Shown: positions 53,484 to 62,222 of the stretch, one piece after another
How the letters are laid out: every line of letters begins with the position of its first letter
Position numbering within the stretch: the first letter of the stretch is position 1
From: Algoriphagus ornithinivorans
GTDB taxonomy: Bacteria > Bacteroidota > Bacteroidia > Cytophagales > Cyclobacteriaceae
DNA length: 64,000 nucleotides
Direction of reading: 5' to 3'
Assembly: GCF_900115305.1 (NCBI RefSeq)
Contig: NZ_FOVW01000007.1
Span: 124,001-188,000 of the forward strand
The notes under the pieces: model-generated
What the model was told of the DNA's origin: nothing
The model's database searches: none
The model's input: only the letters and a program-made list of their open reading frames with translations
Position numbers and translations under genes: made by a program

Positions 53484-56297
53484 TTATTGACCTAATTCAT
53501 ATTTTAAGGTTCTTCCTTTCTCGACCGCTGGAAGACCTTCAGTCATCCATAGCGGAGCCGGAGCGCCTTTCAAATAATGATCAAAGAATTGACTGAGTCT
53601 AATTGACAAGTCCTTTCTATTTTTTCGCTGACGCAAGTTATGATCTTCACCATTGTATTGAAGCAACCAAGCTGGCTGGTTTAAACGCTTCAGGGCCATA
53701 AACATCTCAATACCTTGATACCACGGAACTGCTCCGTCTTCATCATTATGCATGATCAATACTGGGGTATTAACTCTATCCATGAAAAACAAAGGTGAGT
53801 TTTCTATATAATAAAGTGGCTTCTCCCAAAGAGTCCCTCCTATTCTAGATTGAGTTTGCTCGTATTGAAACATACGGCTCATTCCTGTACCCCATCTGAT
53901 TCCCCCATAAGCAGAAGTCATATTTACCACAGGAGCTCCAGCTCCAGCTGCTTTAAACATATTGGTTTGCGTGATCAAATACGCCACTTGATATCCACCC
54001 CAGCTTTGCCCTTGAATTGCCATATTATCGGCATCCACAAAACCTTTGGCAACGATAGATTGGACCCCCGGGATGATACAGTTGTAGGCACTTGGTCCTG
54101 GTAATCCCAGATCATATTTAATATCCGGAACAAATACCAAATAATCATTGCTGACAAAAAACGGAATATTAATCGTTGAAGCTGAAGGTGCAGGGCTTCT
54201 GTAATTATGCAAACCATCACTATTTCTCTCATAGAAGTAAACCATCATAGGATACTTCTTATTGGGATCAAAATATTCCGGTTTAAAGAGAAGTCCTTGA
54301 AGTGGTGTTCCGTCATTTGCCAGATAACTTACCAATTCCACAGAACCCCATTTAACATTTGCTTGTTGCGGATTAAGATTAGAAGCTTTTCTTAGATTTT
54401 TGAACTTCAAATCACCTAAGTACAAATCAGGAGATTCTTTATAGGTACTTCTCTGAACCAGAATTTCATCTGAATCTTCAGCTTTCGTCAATCCATAATA
54501 TCTATGAGCAGTCATCAGAATTGATTTAGGAGCAGAGCCATTCATTGAACCTTCAGCTATGCCACTTTCTTTTGACATTTCATTGAAGGCTGTCAGATAA
54601 AGTTTTTCTTTTGGATCAATGCTTTTCTCTTCTCTATCCAAAGTAATTCTTCTGTACTCGATTTTATTTTTTCTTCCTTCTCCGGCTGTTACATTAACAG
54701 CAGCATTTGGATTTCTAGGATCAATTTTCCAGATATCATATCTATCATTGATCAAAATTGCTTCGTCTCCAGCCAACCAACCTGCAACGCCATAGGAACC
54801 AGGAAGAGAGGGAGAATCATGCAATTCTTCATAAAAGACGACGTTTTCAATTCCAGAAGTTAGGTTAATTTTCTTTTGGGCAACAATATCGTATGCAACC
54901 CAGGCGCTATCGGTACTTGCATACCAGGTTACATAATTTCCTTCAGGTGAAACGCTTGGGTATCCCGGCGCATTTTTTTCGATCAAAGTTCTTTCGCCGC
55001 TTTCAAAGTCTACCAAGTATAAATCTCTTCCAATCTGAATATCCCAGCTATAAGCTCTTCTATATGGAGCATCAGTCCAAGCTATTCCAAAATCTCTTTC
55101 TATTTTGTTTTCGAGAATGACATTGTTGACTTCCCTGTCCTCTAACTGTGCAATGCTTCTATCAGTTAGGTCCATTGCAGCTGTGTAGGACCGCTTTTCC
55201 TCTCTGGACTTATTTCTCAATTGCATAGGCTGAATTTCAGCATCTTGCCAGCCCCAGATATCTAAGCTTACTCTCTCATCATCCAAAATAGTAGTATCAG
55301 ATTCGTAAGCATAATCCACATAGTCTTCAGCTACACCGAAAAACAACCTGTTTTCATTTTCAGAAAACCGAATAGAGCCATCATTACTGATTCTTCCATT
55401 TTCTAATATGCCCTGACTATTTCTTGTAGCAACCTCCTCTACCTTGGGATTAGAGGTGGTTGTGAGATACAGGTTATAATATGGCTTTTTGGATTTGGCT
55501 GAATCATTTGTACTCAAAAATGCCAGATATCTGGATTTTGGAGAAAAAGTCACTCGCTCGTAAGCTGTATTCCCTTTATGTAAGACTGTGGATTGTCCCG
55601 AACTTAGGTTGAGTAAATGAATTGCAGCATTATCCAACGTATCCTCTTCAGCTAATACATAATGAAGGAAATCACCATTTCTGGAGAACCCATAAGATTT
55701 AACTCTGGCGAATTCATAGGATTTGGATCCATCTAGGGATCTTACCAACAATTTAGTACCATCCGTTTTCTTAGGCTTTTCTGCTTTTGCGGTGGAATCA
55801 GCAGGATCTTTTTTCGCTGGCTTTTCCTTTTCAAATTGAATAGCAATCCAACTTCCTCCTTTTTCAGGAATTGCAAAAGACTTAACCTCTGCCATTTTTT
55901 CCAGTTTGCCAGTTTTCATTTCATAGATGAACAAACTATCCTTAGGCATGTCGTCCTTTTTGGTCTTTTTCAACTTCAAAACGCGAATTGAGTCTTCTTG
56001 CGGAACAATCTTTCCGACCGCGTAAGTATCGTCAGGTGTGAAGTTCCAACCCTGAGCTCTAGGGATCACAAACTTTTTACTGACATCTTTAAAAGGTAAA
56101 ATCTCTAATCTTCCATCTCCATCCTGTGGAGAAATCATATACCCTACCCAAATTCCATTTTTTGTAATTCGATCTGATGACAGGTTCTCCCAGCCATCAT
56201 AATCATCATGTGTAAGGGAACGCTTTTGCTGTGCCTGTAAACCTGAAATGGTCAACATCACAGAAAGCATCAGTATTCCGCTTATTCTTCTCAGCAT
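53484..56297 (-). CDS. Secreted S9-family (prolyl oligopeptidase-like) serine peptidase
   Basis: 937 residues with a signal peptide (ISGILMLSVMLTISGLQAQ). A long N-terminal beta-propeller region (WD-like FSPKSRYLAFLS, VSPEGNYVTWYAS) precedes an alpha/beta hydrolase domain with Ser765 in GQSWGGYQV, Asp854 in HNDEDGAVP and His886 in GEDHNLR. This is the catalytic triad of S9 peptidases, which cleave short peptides, often after proline. It acts outside the cytoplasm. It is 21 bp downstream of the M14 gene, so they are probably co-expressed peptidases. Start ATG at 56297. Confidence 0.94.
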   Translation of the reverse strand: MLRRISGILMLSVMLTISGLQAQQKRSLTHDDYDGWENLSSDRITKNGIWVGYMISPQDGDGRLEILPFKDVSKKFVIPRAQGWNFTPDDTYAVGKIVPQEDSIRVLKLKKTKKDDMPKDSLFIYEMKTGKLEKMAEVKSFAIPEKGGSWIAIQFEKEKPAKKDPADSTAKAEKPKKTDGTKLLVRSLDGSKSYEFARVKSYGFSRNGDFLHYVLAEEDTLDNAAIHLLNLSSGQSTVLHKGNTAYERVTFSPKSRYLAFLSTNDSAKSKKPYYNLYLTTTSNPKVEEVATRNSQGILENGRISNDGSIRFSENENRLFFGVAEDYVDYAYESDTTILDDERVSLDIWGWQDAEIQPMQLRNKSREEKRSYTAAMDLTDRSIAQLEDREVNNVILENKIERDFGIAWTDAPYRRAYSWDIQIGRDLYLVDFESGERTLIEKNAPGYPSVSPEGNYVTWYASTDSAWVAYDIVAQKKINLTSGIENVVFYEELHDSPSLPGSYGVAGWLAGDEAILINDRYDIWKIDPRNPNAAVNVTAGEGRKNKIEYRRITLDREEKSIDPKEKLYLTAFNEMSKESGIAEGSMNGSAPKSILMTAHRYYGLTKAEDSDEILVQRSTYKESPDLYLGDLKFKNLRKASNLNPQQANVKWGSVELVSYLANDGTPLQGLLFKPEYFDPNKKYPMMVYFYERNSDGLHNYRSPAPSASTINIPFFVSNDYLVFVPDIKYDLGLPGPSAYNCIIPGVQSIVAKGFVDADNMAIQGQSWGGYQVAYLITQTNMFKAAGAGAPVVNMTSAYGGIRWGTGMSRMFQYEQTQSRIGGTLWEKPLYYIENSPLFFMDRVNTPVLIMHNDEDGAVPWYQGIEMFMALKRLNQPAWLLQYNGEDHNLRQRKNRKDLSIRLSQFFDHYLKGAPAPLWMTEGLPAVEKGRTLKYELGQ

Positions 56298-56318
56298 AAT
56301 TGATTGGTTTAGAATGTA

Positions 56319-58235
56319 TTATTTCAATGTAAATTCCTGTACAAATAACCCTCCTCTTGTAGAAGAGAGCTTAATTTTTCCTTTTACCTCTTCGGCACTA
56401 TTTACTTTCACTTTGAAGCTGATCGTTTTCTTCTCACCTTTTCCGGTGTAGCCCGCATAAATAGTTTTGTCATACAAGTCAGGACTGGTTATTTGAACTT
56501 TCGCGTTCTCGTATCCTTCAGTCAATGCTTTGGCAAATTCCAAGGATACTCTGTCTTCCTGAACAATCTTTACAAGTTTGGCTTGCTCCAGTGCTACAGG
56601 AAGCCCCCCTACATTTTCCCAAGTGAGGAAAATCTCATATTCTCCATCTTTGATTTTTTTAATTACTGGCTTTTCTATTTTGATCTCAGGAAGCCTTTTT
56701 GCCATAGCTAGATTAAATAAAGCCTGTTTCTTGGCCCAATTTTCCAATTGCCAAGGCGGACCGTTTTGTCCAAAAAACTTCGGATGAAATCCTCCAATTT
56801 CAACTTCGCCTAACTCAGGGTGATTAAATGGTGTCCAAGACTTAAAGCCTTTCCCTCCATTTTCTTCTTCATCCCAAACCAAGGCATCGTAATCATCATA
56901 AATGCCATCATTATTATAATCCTTCATGGCTCCGTTGTTCCACAACTCATCACCATACCAAATACTTCCAAAATAGAAGTAGCCAAAATCAGGTCCATGC
57001 CCAAATAGTGGAGAAGGCTTTAGGGGATCACCTGTCATTCTATTGACTTTATATCGGGTAGAATAGGTTTCATACACATCCCCGGCCCATGGATAAGCTG
57101 TATATGAAAGTCCCAGTTCATCCATCTCTTTATATATAGCCAAATCTTCTGGATACATTCGCTCTTCACTTTTAGAAGTTGAAGGCGGTCTTAAGTGCAT
57201 GGGAACTCTGGTATCCATAGAATTGACCACAGAAATATTGGCATGACTTAACATCCAAAGGACAGTAGATCGAGTTTCTGGCTCACTCAAAGGATACTCA
57301 CCAGCACCATATTGTGTATAACCTCTTCCCGTCAAGTCACCACCTATATCAGGTCTCCAGTTTTCAGGATAATTTCTATGAAGGTCTAGACCACCTACGC
57401 CGTCTTCATTATAATCTCCATCCCCATCATTATCGATCCCTTCTGTGTAAAGTAGATAATCACCTTTGCCAGGGAAAACTCTTTTCATCAATTTCCCAGA
57501 TGGATGATCAGGATCTATGATATAATTGGCCTTTTTCTTTTCTTCCTCGGTGACTGCCTTTTTTCTCATTTGATAGATTATTCCATCGCCGTCCAAATCC
57601 TCCTCAGGGTCTTCATCTATTAGTCCATCTCTATCATTATCGTGGGGTTTTACCGTACTTCTGTTTCTTTGCTCGGTATATAAGTAAAGATTGGAGCCAT
57701 CCGGATTGTTTTGAGGTCTTAAGTAGATGGCTTTGGTGTCAATCAGATGAGTAATCTCTTTGTCCTTGCCATAATTCTCCAACAGATGTTGAGTCAACCA
57801 AAGAACAGACTCGCTAGCAGTGATTTCGCCTGAATGTCTTCCTCCTTCGAAATACGCTGCTGGTTTTTCGGTGTCTTTTCCAGTCTTTTTATTGGTAAGC
57901 GTCATCTGATAGATTGGTCTTCCTTCAAATGACTCTCCTATTATATATAGGTCAACAATTTCAGGATAGAGTTCTGCCCATTTCTCATACCAATGATACA
58001 TGACATTGACTGTATGATACTTGTCAAAAGTCAGCTTTTCTCCCGGCACATATTCGACTTCAGGGAATTTGTGTTTTTTAAAAAAAGAGGGGCCATGACG
58101 CTCGCCCGATACTGTATGAAATTTGGCACTGGTATCACTTTCAGTAAAGACTTTGGCTTTTTGAAAAGTATCAATTTGGCCGTAACTCATCACAGAAAGT
58201 AACATCAAACTTGATAAGCTTGCTATTTTCTTCAT
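56319..58235 (-). CDS. Secreted M14 carboxypeptidase-like protein with Asp-rich calcium-type repeats
   Basis: 638 residues from the ATG at 58233-58235, which gives a signal peptide (KKIASLSSLMLLSVMSYGQ). The zinc motif HSGE lies at His134-Glu137 in GGRHSGEITASES. The general-base Glu is probably Glu430 in YGDELW. Where the distal zinc His is expected (before HLRPP) the sequence reads NSMDTRVPM, with Asp341. Three Asp/Asn-rich loops (DNDRDGLIDED, DLDGDGII, DNDGDGDYNEDG) and a fourth (DYNNDGIYDDYD) resemble dockerin/EF-hand calcium loops. The C-terminus resembles a beta-sandwich. Whether it is an active carboxypeptidase is uncertain. Confidence 0.87.
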   Translation of the reverse strand: MKKIASLSSLMLLSVMSYGQIDTFQKAKVFTESDTSAKFHTVSGERHGPSFFKKHKFPEVEYVPGEKLTFDKYHTVNVMYHWYEKWAELYPEIVDLYIIGESFEGRPIYQMTLTNKKTGKDTEKPAAYFEGGRHSGEITASESVLWLTQHLLENYGKDKEITHLIDTKAIYLRPQNNPDGSNLYLYTEQRNRSTVKPHDNDRDGLIDEDPEEDLDGDGIIYQMRKKAVTEEEKKKANYIIDPDHPSGKLMKRVFPGKGDYLLYTEGIDNDGDGDYNEDGVGGLDLHRNYPENWRPDIGGDLTGRGYTQYGAGEYPLSEPETRSTVLWMLSHANISVVNSMDTRVPMHLRPPSTSKSEERMYPEDLAIYKEMDELGLSYTAYPWAGDVYETYSTRYKVNRMTGDPLKPSPLFGHGPDFGYFYFGSIWYGDELWNNGAMKDYNNDGIYDDYDALVWDEEENGGKGFKSWTPFNHPELGEVEIGGFHPKFFGQNGPPWQLENWAKKQALFNLAMAKRLPEIKIEKPVIKKIKDGEYEIFLTWENVGGLPVALEQAKLVKIVQEDRVSLEFAKALTEGYENAKVQITSPDLYDKTIYAGYTGKGEKKTISFKVKVNSAEEVKGKIKLSSTRGGLFVQEFTLK

Positions 58236-58271
58236 GATTCGGTGGTTTTTAGAATGGCTAAAAGTAAAAAA

Positions 58272-58293
58272 GGTGATACATCTCTGTATCACC
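58272..58293 (-). terminator. Second of two tandem minus-strand hairpins
   Basis: GGTGATACA (58272-58280) pairs with TGTATCACC (58285-58293) over a TCTC loop (plus-strand reading). On the minus strand it is followed by TTTTTTACTTT. It may back up the stronger hairpin at 58308-58323 or belong to the promoter/leader of the M14 gene, whose start is 37 bp further on. Confidence 0.65.
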
Positions 58294-58300
58294 GTTTACA

Positions 58301-58323
58301 AAAAAAAGCCGGAAAATTCCGGC
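58301..58323 (-). terminator. Intrinsic terminator of the TonB-C-like gene
   Basis: GCCGGAA (58308-58314) pairs with TTCCGGC (58317-58323) over two bases, and on the minus strand a run of seven or eight T follows (58301-58307). It begins 2 bp after the stop of the 58326 gene and is a standard intrinsic terminator. Confidence 0.88.
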
Positions 58324-58325
58324 TT

Positions 58326-58871
58326 CTATTTTCTAATTGTCAGTTCGAATGTTTCTGGAGAATAATTCGCAAACCCAGGAACAGGCTTGCATTTTGGGAG
58401 CTGCCTCACCAAATAATCAATTCTTTCTCGCAGGCCTTTATCAGTCTCAGTCAATAATTCATAGCCTGAAAGTTTTCCTTTAGAATCCACCATCAATAAG
58501 ACTTTCACTTCCTCCACGTCTCTTGACTTTTTTGTTCTAAAAAGAAAAGGTGAATAGGAATCAATCATGTCTAGCGTATATTCTGGCCAAGCCCAGTGGG
58601 AATCTAAATTTGAAGCCATGCTTTCTTCTGTGTTAGTCAAGGGCTTTAATTCCAAATCCTTGGAAATTGTAATCTCCTCAGCCTTCACAGATTTATTTGG
58701 AACAGACTTTAAGCTCAATCTATTATATCTAACAATTGAACTTTCAAGTTTATCATCATTTGATTCGTCCCCATTCATTTGCGCGGCAGCAGAAACAGAA
58801 AGCTGAACCGCTAGAAAAATCATTACCGTCGCGATAGGGCCAAGAGTCTTTATTTTGAATGAATTCATCAT
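58326..58871 (-). CDS. Secreted protein with TonB-C-terminus-like domain
   Basis: About 181 residues from the ATG at 58869-58871 (another ATG at 58868; a TTG at 58877 is also open). A signal peptide (LGPIATVMIFLAVQLSVSAAAQ) is followed by a polar linker and a C-terminal alpha/beta segment: EEVKVLLMVDSKGKLSGYEL, then LRQLPKCKPVPGF-like and ETFELTIRK. This is the arrangement of TonB_C-type domains (beta strand, helix, K-x-P-G-x turn, beta strand) but without the usual membrane anchor and proline-rich spacer. Function unknown. Confidence 0.68.
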   Translation of the reverse strand: MMNSFKIKTLGPIATVMIFLAVQLSVSAAAQMNGDESNDDKLESSIVRYNRLSLKSVPNKSVKAEEITISKDLELKPLTNTEESMASNLDSHWAWPEYTLDMIDSYSPFLFRTKKSRDVEEVKVLLMVDSKGKLSGYELLTETDKGLRERIDYLVRQLPKCKPVPGFANYSPETFELTIRK

Positions 58872-58888
58872 ATTCAAAGTATTTGTAA

Positions 58889-58896
58889 CAAAAATA
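58889..58896 (-). promoter_or_regulatory. Predicted promoter -7 box of the TonB-C-like gene
   Basis: On the minus strand TATTTTTG matches TAnnTTTG exactly, with a TTG 21 bp further upstream. The implied leader before the ATG at 58871 is about 10 nt. Confidence 0.5.
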
Positions 58897-58952
58897 CACT
58901 TTAAATTTTATCAAATGCAAAAAATTGTATTTTAAATTTTAAAAAAACCAAT

Positions 58953-58977
58953 AAAAAAGTCTTGCCAGCAGCAAGAC
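58953..58977 (-). terminator. Minus-strand terminator hairpin with no obvious upstream gene
   Basis: GTCTTGC (58959-58965) pairs with GCAAGAC (58971-58977) over a 5-nt loop; on the minus strand it is followed by TTTTTTATT. It lies upstream of the promoter of the 58326 gene, while the flanking gene to the right runs the other way, so it has no assigned transcript. Confidence 0.65.
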
Positions 58978-59167
58978 CCTTTTCAGAATATAAACCCAAA
59001 TATAACTTTAGAGATTAAAAGTTTTTCTTTTTCAACTGAATGTTTGGAGTTTTCTCCATTTTTCAAATTTAAAATTTTGCCTTTATTCTAAAAACAAAAT
59101 AAACTGAAAGACATTCATTTCGATTCCAAAGTAAATGCATTTTGAATATAATTACAAATTGAAAAAA

Positions 59168-59175
59168 TAATTTTG
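59168..59175 (+). promoter_or_regulatory. Predicted promoter -7 box of the Lrp-family gene
   Basis: TAATTTTG matches TAnnTTTG exactly and lies 69 bp before the ATG at 59244. A TTG-type -33 box sits about 23 bp upstream, slightly far. Confidence 0.4.
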
Positions 59176-59243
59176 CAATATTTTGAACAATCTTTAATTT
59201 ACATGCGATTTCATTAACAATCATCTAAATCCAATCAAAAAAA

Positions 59244-59720
59244 ATGGATAAAATTTTAGATATCGATAACATAGACCTCAAGATTATCTCCTTGCTGAAC
59301 GAAGATGCCAAAACACCTTATACCGAAATTGCCAAAAAGGTATTTGTGTCTTCGGGGACTGTCCATGTGAGAATGAAGAAATTGGAAGATATGGGCATTG
59401 TTAAAAGCGCAACTCTGAATATCGATTTCTCCAAACTTGGTTATGACATCTCAGCATTTTTAGGCATTTATTTGGAAAAAAGCTCCCTATACGATACAGT
59501 TATTGAAAAATTAAAGGCAATTTCCGAAGTAGTAAGTGCTTACTATACGACAGGTAATTATTCAATTTTTGCAAAAATCATCTGCAGAGACACCAATCAC
59601 CTTAGACTCGTATTGGATAAAATTCAGAAGGTAGAGGGCATTGACAGAACAGAAACTTTAATTGTTTTGGAAGAAAGTATAAACAGACCAATTCAATTTT
59701 TTGATAAAGAAAAAGGATAA
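59244..59720 (+). CDS. Lrp/AsnC-family transcriptional regulator
   Basis: 158 residues. The N-terminal helix-turn-helix (NIDLKIISLLNEDAKTPYTEIAKK, VSSGTVHVRMKKLEDMGIVKSAT) is followed by an RAM/AsnC ligand-binding domain (ISAFLGIYLEKSSLYDTVIEKLKAI, AYYTTGNYSIFAKIICRDT, EGIDRTETLIVLEE). Family members sense amino acids and bind DNA as octamers. A terminator separates it from the suf operon, so co-regulation is not implied by the sequence. Start ATG at 59244. Confidence 0.95.
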   Translation: MDKILDIDNIDLKIISLLNEDAKTPYTEIAKKVFVSSGTVHVRMKKLEDMGIVKSATLNIDFSKLGYDISAFLGIYLEKSSLYDTVIEKLKAISEVVSAYYTTGNYSIFAKIICRDTNHLRLVLDKIQKVEGIDRTETLIVLEESINRPIQFFDKEKG

Positions 59721-59773
59721 AAATATCTATTTAGATCAAATCTAAATAAAGAAAAAGCGATATTATCGCAAAT

Positions 59774-59798
59774 AGCCTGGCATTGTCAGGCTTTTTTT
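59774..59798 (+). terminator. Intrinsic terminator after the Lrp-family gene
   Basis: AGCCTG (59774-59779) pairs with CAGGCT (59787-59792) over a GCATTGT loop, followed by TTTTTT. It lies about 54 bp after the regulator stop and ahead of the suf operon. A promoter-like TACCTTCG (59912-59919) lies shortly before sufB. Confidence 0.85.
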
Positions 59799-59956
59799 AT
59801 TTCCGAGAAAATATTCCCAAATTTGAACCTGAAGGGCATTTTTAATCGAAGAATTGTATCTCCAATAGATTTTTCGAATGTGATTGAACATAATATTTTG
59901 ATTATATGTTGTACCTTCGCAGTCAAAATGTAATTAGTCTAAATAACTCACCAATA

Positions 59957-61402
59957 ATGAGCAAAGACAACGAAATTTTAGAAGAATTCACCTCAAAGGA
60001 ATACGAACACGGTTGGTCAGTCAATTATGAGGCTGATGAAGCAGCTGTGGGCTTAAATGAGGATATTATAAAATGGATCTCTGCAAAGAAAGAGGAGCCT
60101 TCTTGGCTATTAGAGTGGAGACTCAAAGCTTTTAGAACTTGGCAGGAAATGGCTGAGCCCGATTGGGCCAACGTGACTTATCCTAAAATTGATTTTGATA
60201 AGTTGAGATATTACTCTGCACCTAAGCAATCTAATAAGCCAAAAAACTTAAATGAGGTTGATCCGGAGTTATTAGCGATCTACGAGAGACTAGGTATTTC
60301 TTTAAATGAGCAAAAAAGACTTCAAGGTATTGCTGTAGATGCAGTCCTTGATTCAGTTTCTGTTGCTACTACCTTTAAAGGTACACTTAGCAAACTCGGA
60401 ATCATTTTCTGCTCCTTCAGTGAAGCGGTGAAAGAGCACCCTGAATTAGTTAAAAAGTATTTGGGATCAGTGGTCCCAATGACAGACAATTATTATGCAG
60501 CTCTTAACTCGGCTGTCTTCTCTGATGGATCATTCTGCTACATTCCAAAAGGTGTAAGATGTCCTATGGAGCTTTCCACCTACTTCCGAATCAATGCCGC
60601 AAACACGGGTCAATTCGAAAGAACCTTGATCGTTGCGGAAGAAGAGTCATATGTATCTTATTTGGAAGGCTGTACAGCACCTCAAAGAGATGAAAACCAA
60701 CTTCATGCGGCTGTAGTTGAAATTTACGCAGCAGCTCATGCAGAGGTGAAGTACTCTACCGTTCAAAACTGGTTCCCAGGAGACAAAAACGGTAAAGGAG
60801 GTATTTACAACTTTGTTACGAAGAGAGGAATCTGCGCTGGAGATCATTCCAAGATTTCTTGGACTCAGGTTGAAACTGGATCTGCAGTGACATGGAAATA
60901 TCCATCCTGTATATTAAAAGGAGATTACTCTATAGGTGAATTCTATTCAGTAGCCGTAACCAACAATTACCAACAAGCTGATACCGGGACCAAAATGATT
61001 CACATTGGTAAAAACACCAAATCAAGAATCGTATCCAAAGGTATCTCAGCTGGTAAATCCCAAAACTCCTATAGAGGTCAGGTTCAGGTGATGAAGAGAG
61101 CAGATAATGCCAGAAACTTCTCCCAGTGCGACTCCTTATTAATGGGGGATCGATGTGGAGCTCACACTTTCCCATATATCGATATCAATAATCCAAGCGC
61201 CAAAGTAGAGCATGAAGCGACTACATCGAAAATTGGTGAAGATCAAATTTTCTATTGCAACCAAAGAGGTATTGCCACAGAAGATGCTGTTGCTTTGATT
61301 GTTAATGGGTATGCAAAAGAAGTTCTGAACCAACTTCCAATGGAATTTGCAGTGGAAGCGCAAAAACTATTAGCCTTAACCCTAGAAGGATCTGTAGGTT
61401 AA
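59957..61402 (+). CDS. sufB: Fe-S cluster assembly scaffold protein SufB
   Basis: 481 residues from the ATG at 59957-59959 ([11 protein letters not shown]); the frame is open 17 codons further upstream but homologues start here. [46 protein letters not shown] and [26 protein letters not shown] are SufB signatures. With SufC and SufD it forms the scaffold complex that assembles [4Fe-4S] clusters in the cytoplasm. It opens the suf operon, 38 bp ahead of sufC. Confidence 0.97.
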   Translation: MSKDNEILEEFTSKEYEHGWSVNYEADEAAVGLNEDIIKWISAKKEEPSWLLEWRLKAFRTWQEMAEPDWANVTYPKIDFDKLRYYSAPKQSNKPKNLNEVDPELLAIYERLGISLNEQKRLQGIAVDAVLDSVSVATTFKGTLSKLGIIFCSFSEAVKEHPELVKKYLGSVVPMTDNYYAALNSAVFSDGSFCYIPKGVRCPMELSTYFRINAANTGQFERTLIVAEEESYVSYLEGCTAPQRDENQLHAAVVEIYAAAHAEVKYSTVQNWFPGDKNGKGGIYNFVTKRGICAGDHSKISWTQVETGSAVTWKYPSCILKGDYSIGEFYSVAVTNNYQQADTGTKMIHIGKNTKSRIVSKGISAGKSQNSYRGQVQVMKRADNARNFSQCDSLLMGDRCGAHTFPYIDINNPSAKVEHEATTSKIGEDQIFYCNQRGIATEDAVALIVNGYAKEVLNQLPMEFAVEAQKLLALTLEGSVG

Positions 61403-61440
61403 GCGCCTGAGTTAAAATTTGAAATTGAAAATCTAGAACC

Positions 61441-62205
61441 ATGTTATCAATAAAAAACCTACACGCATCAATTGAGGGCACTCCTATCTTGAGAGGCATC
61501 AATTTGGAAGTAAAAGCAGGTGAAGTTCACGCTATCATGGGACCTAATGGGTCCGGAAAATCTACTCTTGCCTCAGTTTTGGCTGGAAGAGAAGAATATG
61601 AAGTAACTGAAGGAGAAGTGACTTTCAAAGGCAAAGACCTTTTGGATCTTGCACCAGAAGATAGAGCTAGAGAGGGCGTATTCCTTGCATTTCAATATCC
61701 TGTAGAAATTCCTGGTGTATCTTCCACCAACTTCCTCAGAACTGCCGTGAATCAGGTAAGAGAATATAGAGGTTTGGAGCCTTTGGATGCGGTGAAGTTT
61801 CTTTCTTTGATGAAGGAAAAAATGAAATTGGTTGAGATTGACCAAAAACTTTTGAGCAGAGCTTTGAATGAAGGTTTTTCAGGAGGGGAGAAAAAGAGAA
61901 ATGAAATTTTCCAGATGGCAATGTTGGAGCCAACATTATCCATTTTGGACGAAACTGACTCTGGATTAGATATTGACGCACTTAAAGTCGTATCCAACGG
62001 AGTTAATCAATTGAAATCAGCAGATAATGCTACAATCGTAGTAACTCACTATCAGCGACTTTTAGATTACATCGTACCAGATTATGTACATGTATTATAT
62101 AAAGGAAGAATAGTGAAATCAGGAACCAAGGAATTGGCCTTGGAACTGGAAGAAAAAGGTTACGACTGGATCAAAGAAGAAATTGATTCGGCAGCCACTG
62201 TCTGA
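61441..62205 (+). CDS. sufC: Fe-S cluster assembly ATPase SufC
   Basis: 254 residues of ABC-type ATPase without membrane domain. Walker A IMGPNGSGKSTLASVL, Q-loop LAFQYPVEIPGVS, signature FSGGEKKRNEIFQMA, Walker B LSILDETDSGLDIDALK and the switch histidine in VVTHYQRLLDYI. The FSGGEKKRNEI signature and DSGLDID D-loop distinguish SufC from transporters. It powers the SufBCD complex. It lies between sufB and sufD. Confidence 0.98.
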   Translation: MLSIKNLHASIEGTPILRGINLEVKAGEVHAIMGPNGSGKSTLASVLAGREEYEVTEGEVTFKGKDLLDLAPEDRAREGVFLAFQYPVEIPGVSSTNFLRTAVNQVREYRGLEPLDAVKFLSLMKEKMKLVEIDQKLLSRALNEGFSGGEKKRNEIFQMAMLEPTLSILDETDSGLDIDALKVVSNGVNQLKSADNATIVVTHYQRLLDYIVPDYVHVLYKGRIVKSGTKELALELEEKGYDWIKEEIDSAATV

Positions 62206-62222
62206 TTTATAAAAAAACTACC

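Larger units (their letters stand above)
58878..59243. other. 366-bp AT-rich divergent intergenic region
   Basis: No ORF with coding character is visible. It holds a minus-strand promoter-like site near 58889, a minus-strand terminator-like hairpin at 58953-58977 and a plus-strand promoter-like site near 59168. The middle part (58980-59160) is AT-rich without repeats or clear structure. Confidence 0.6.
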
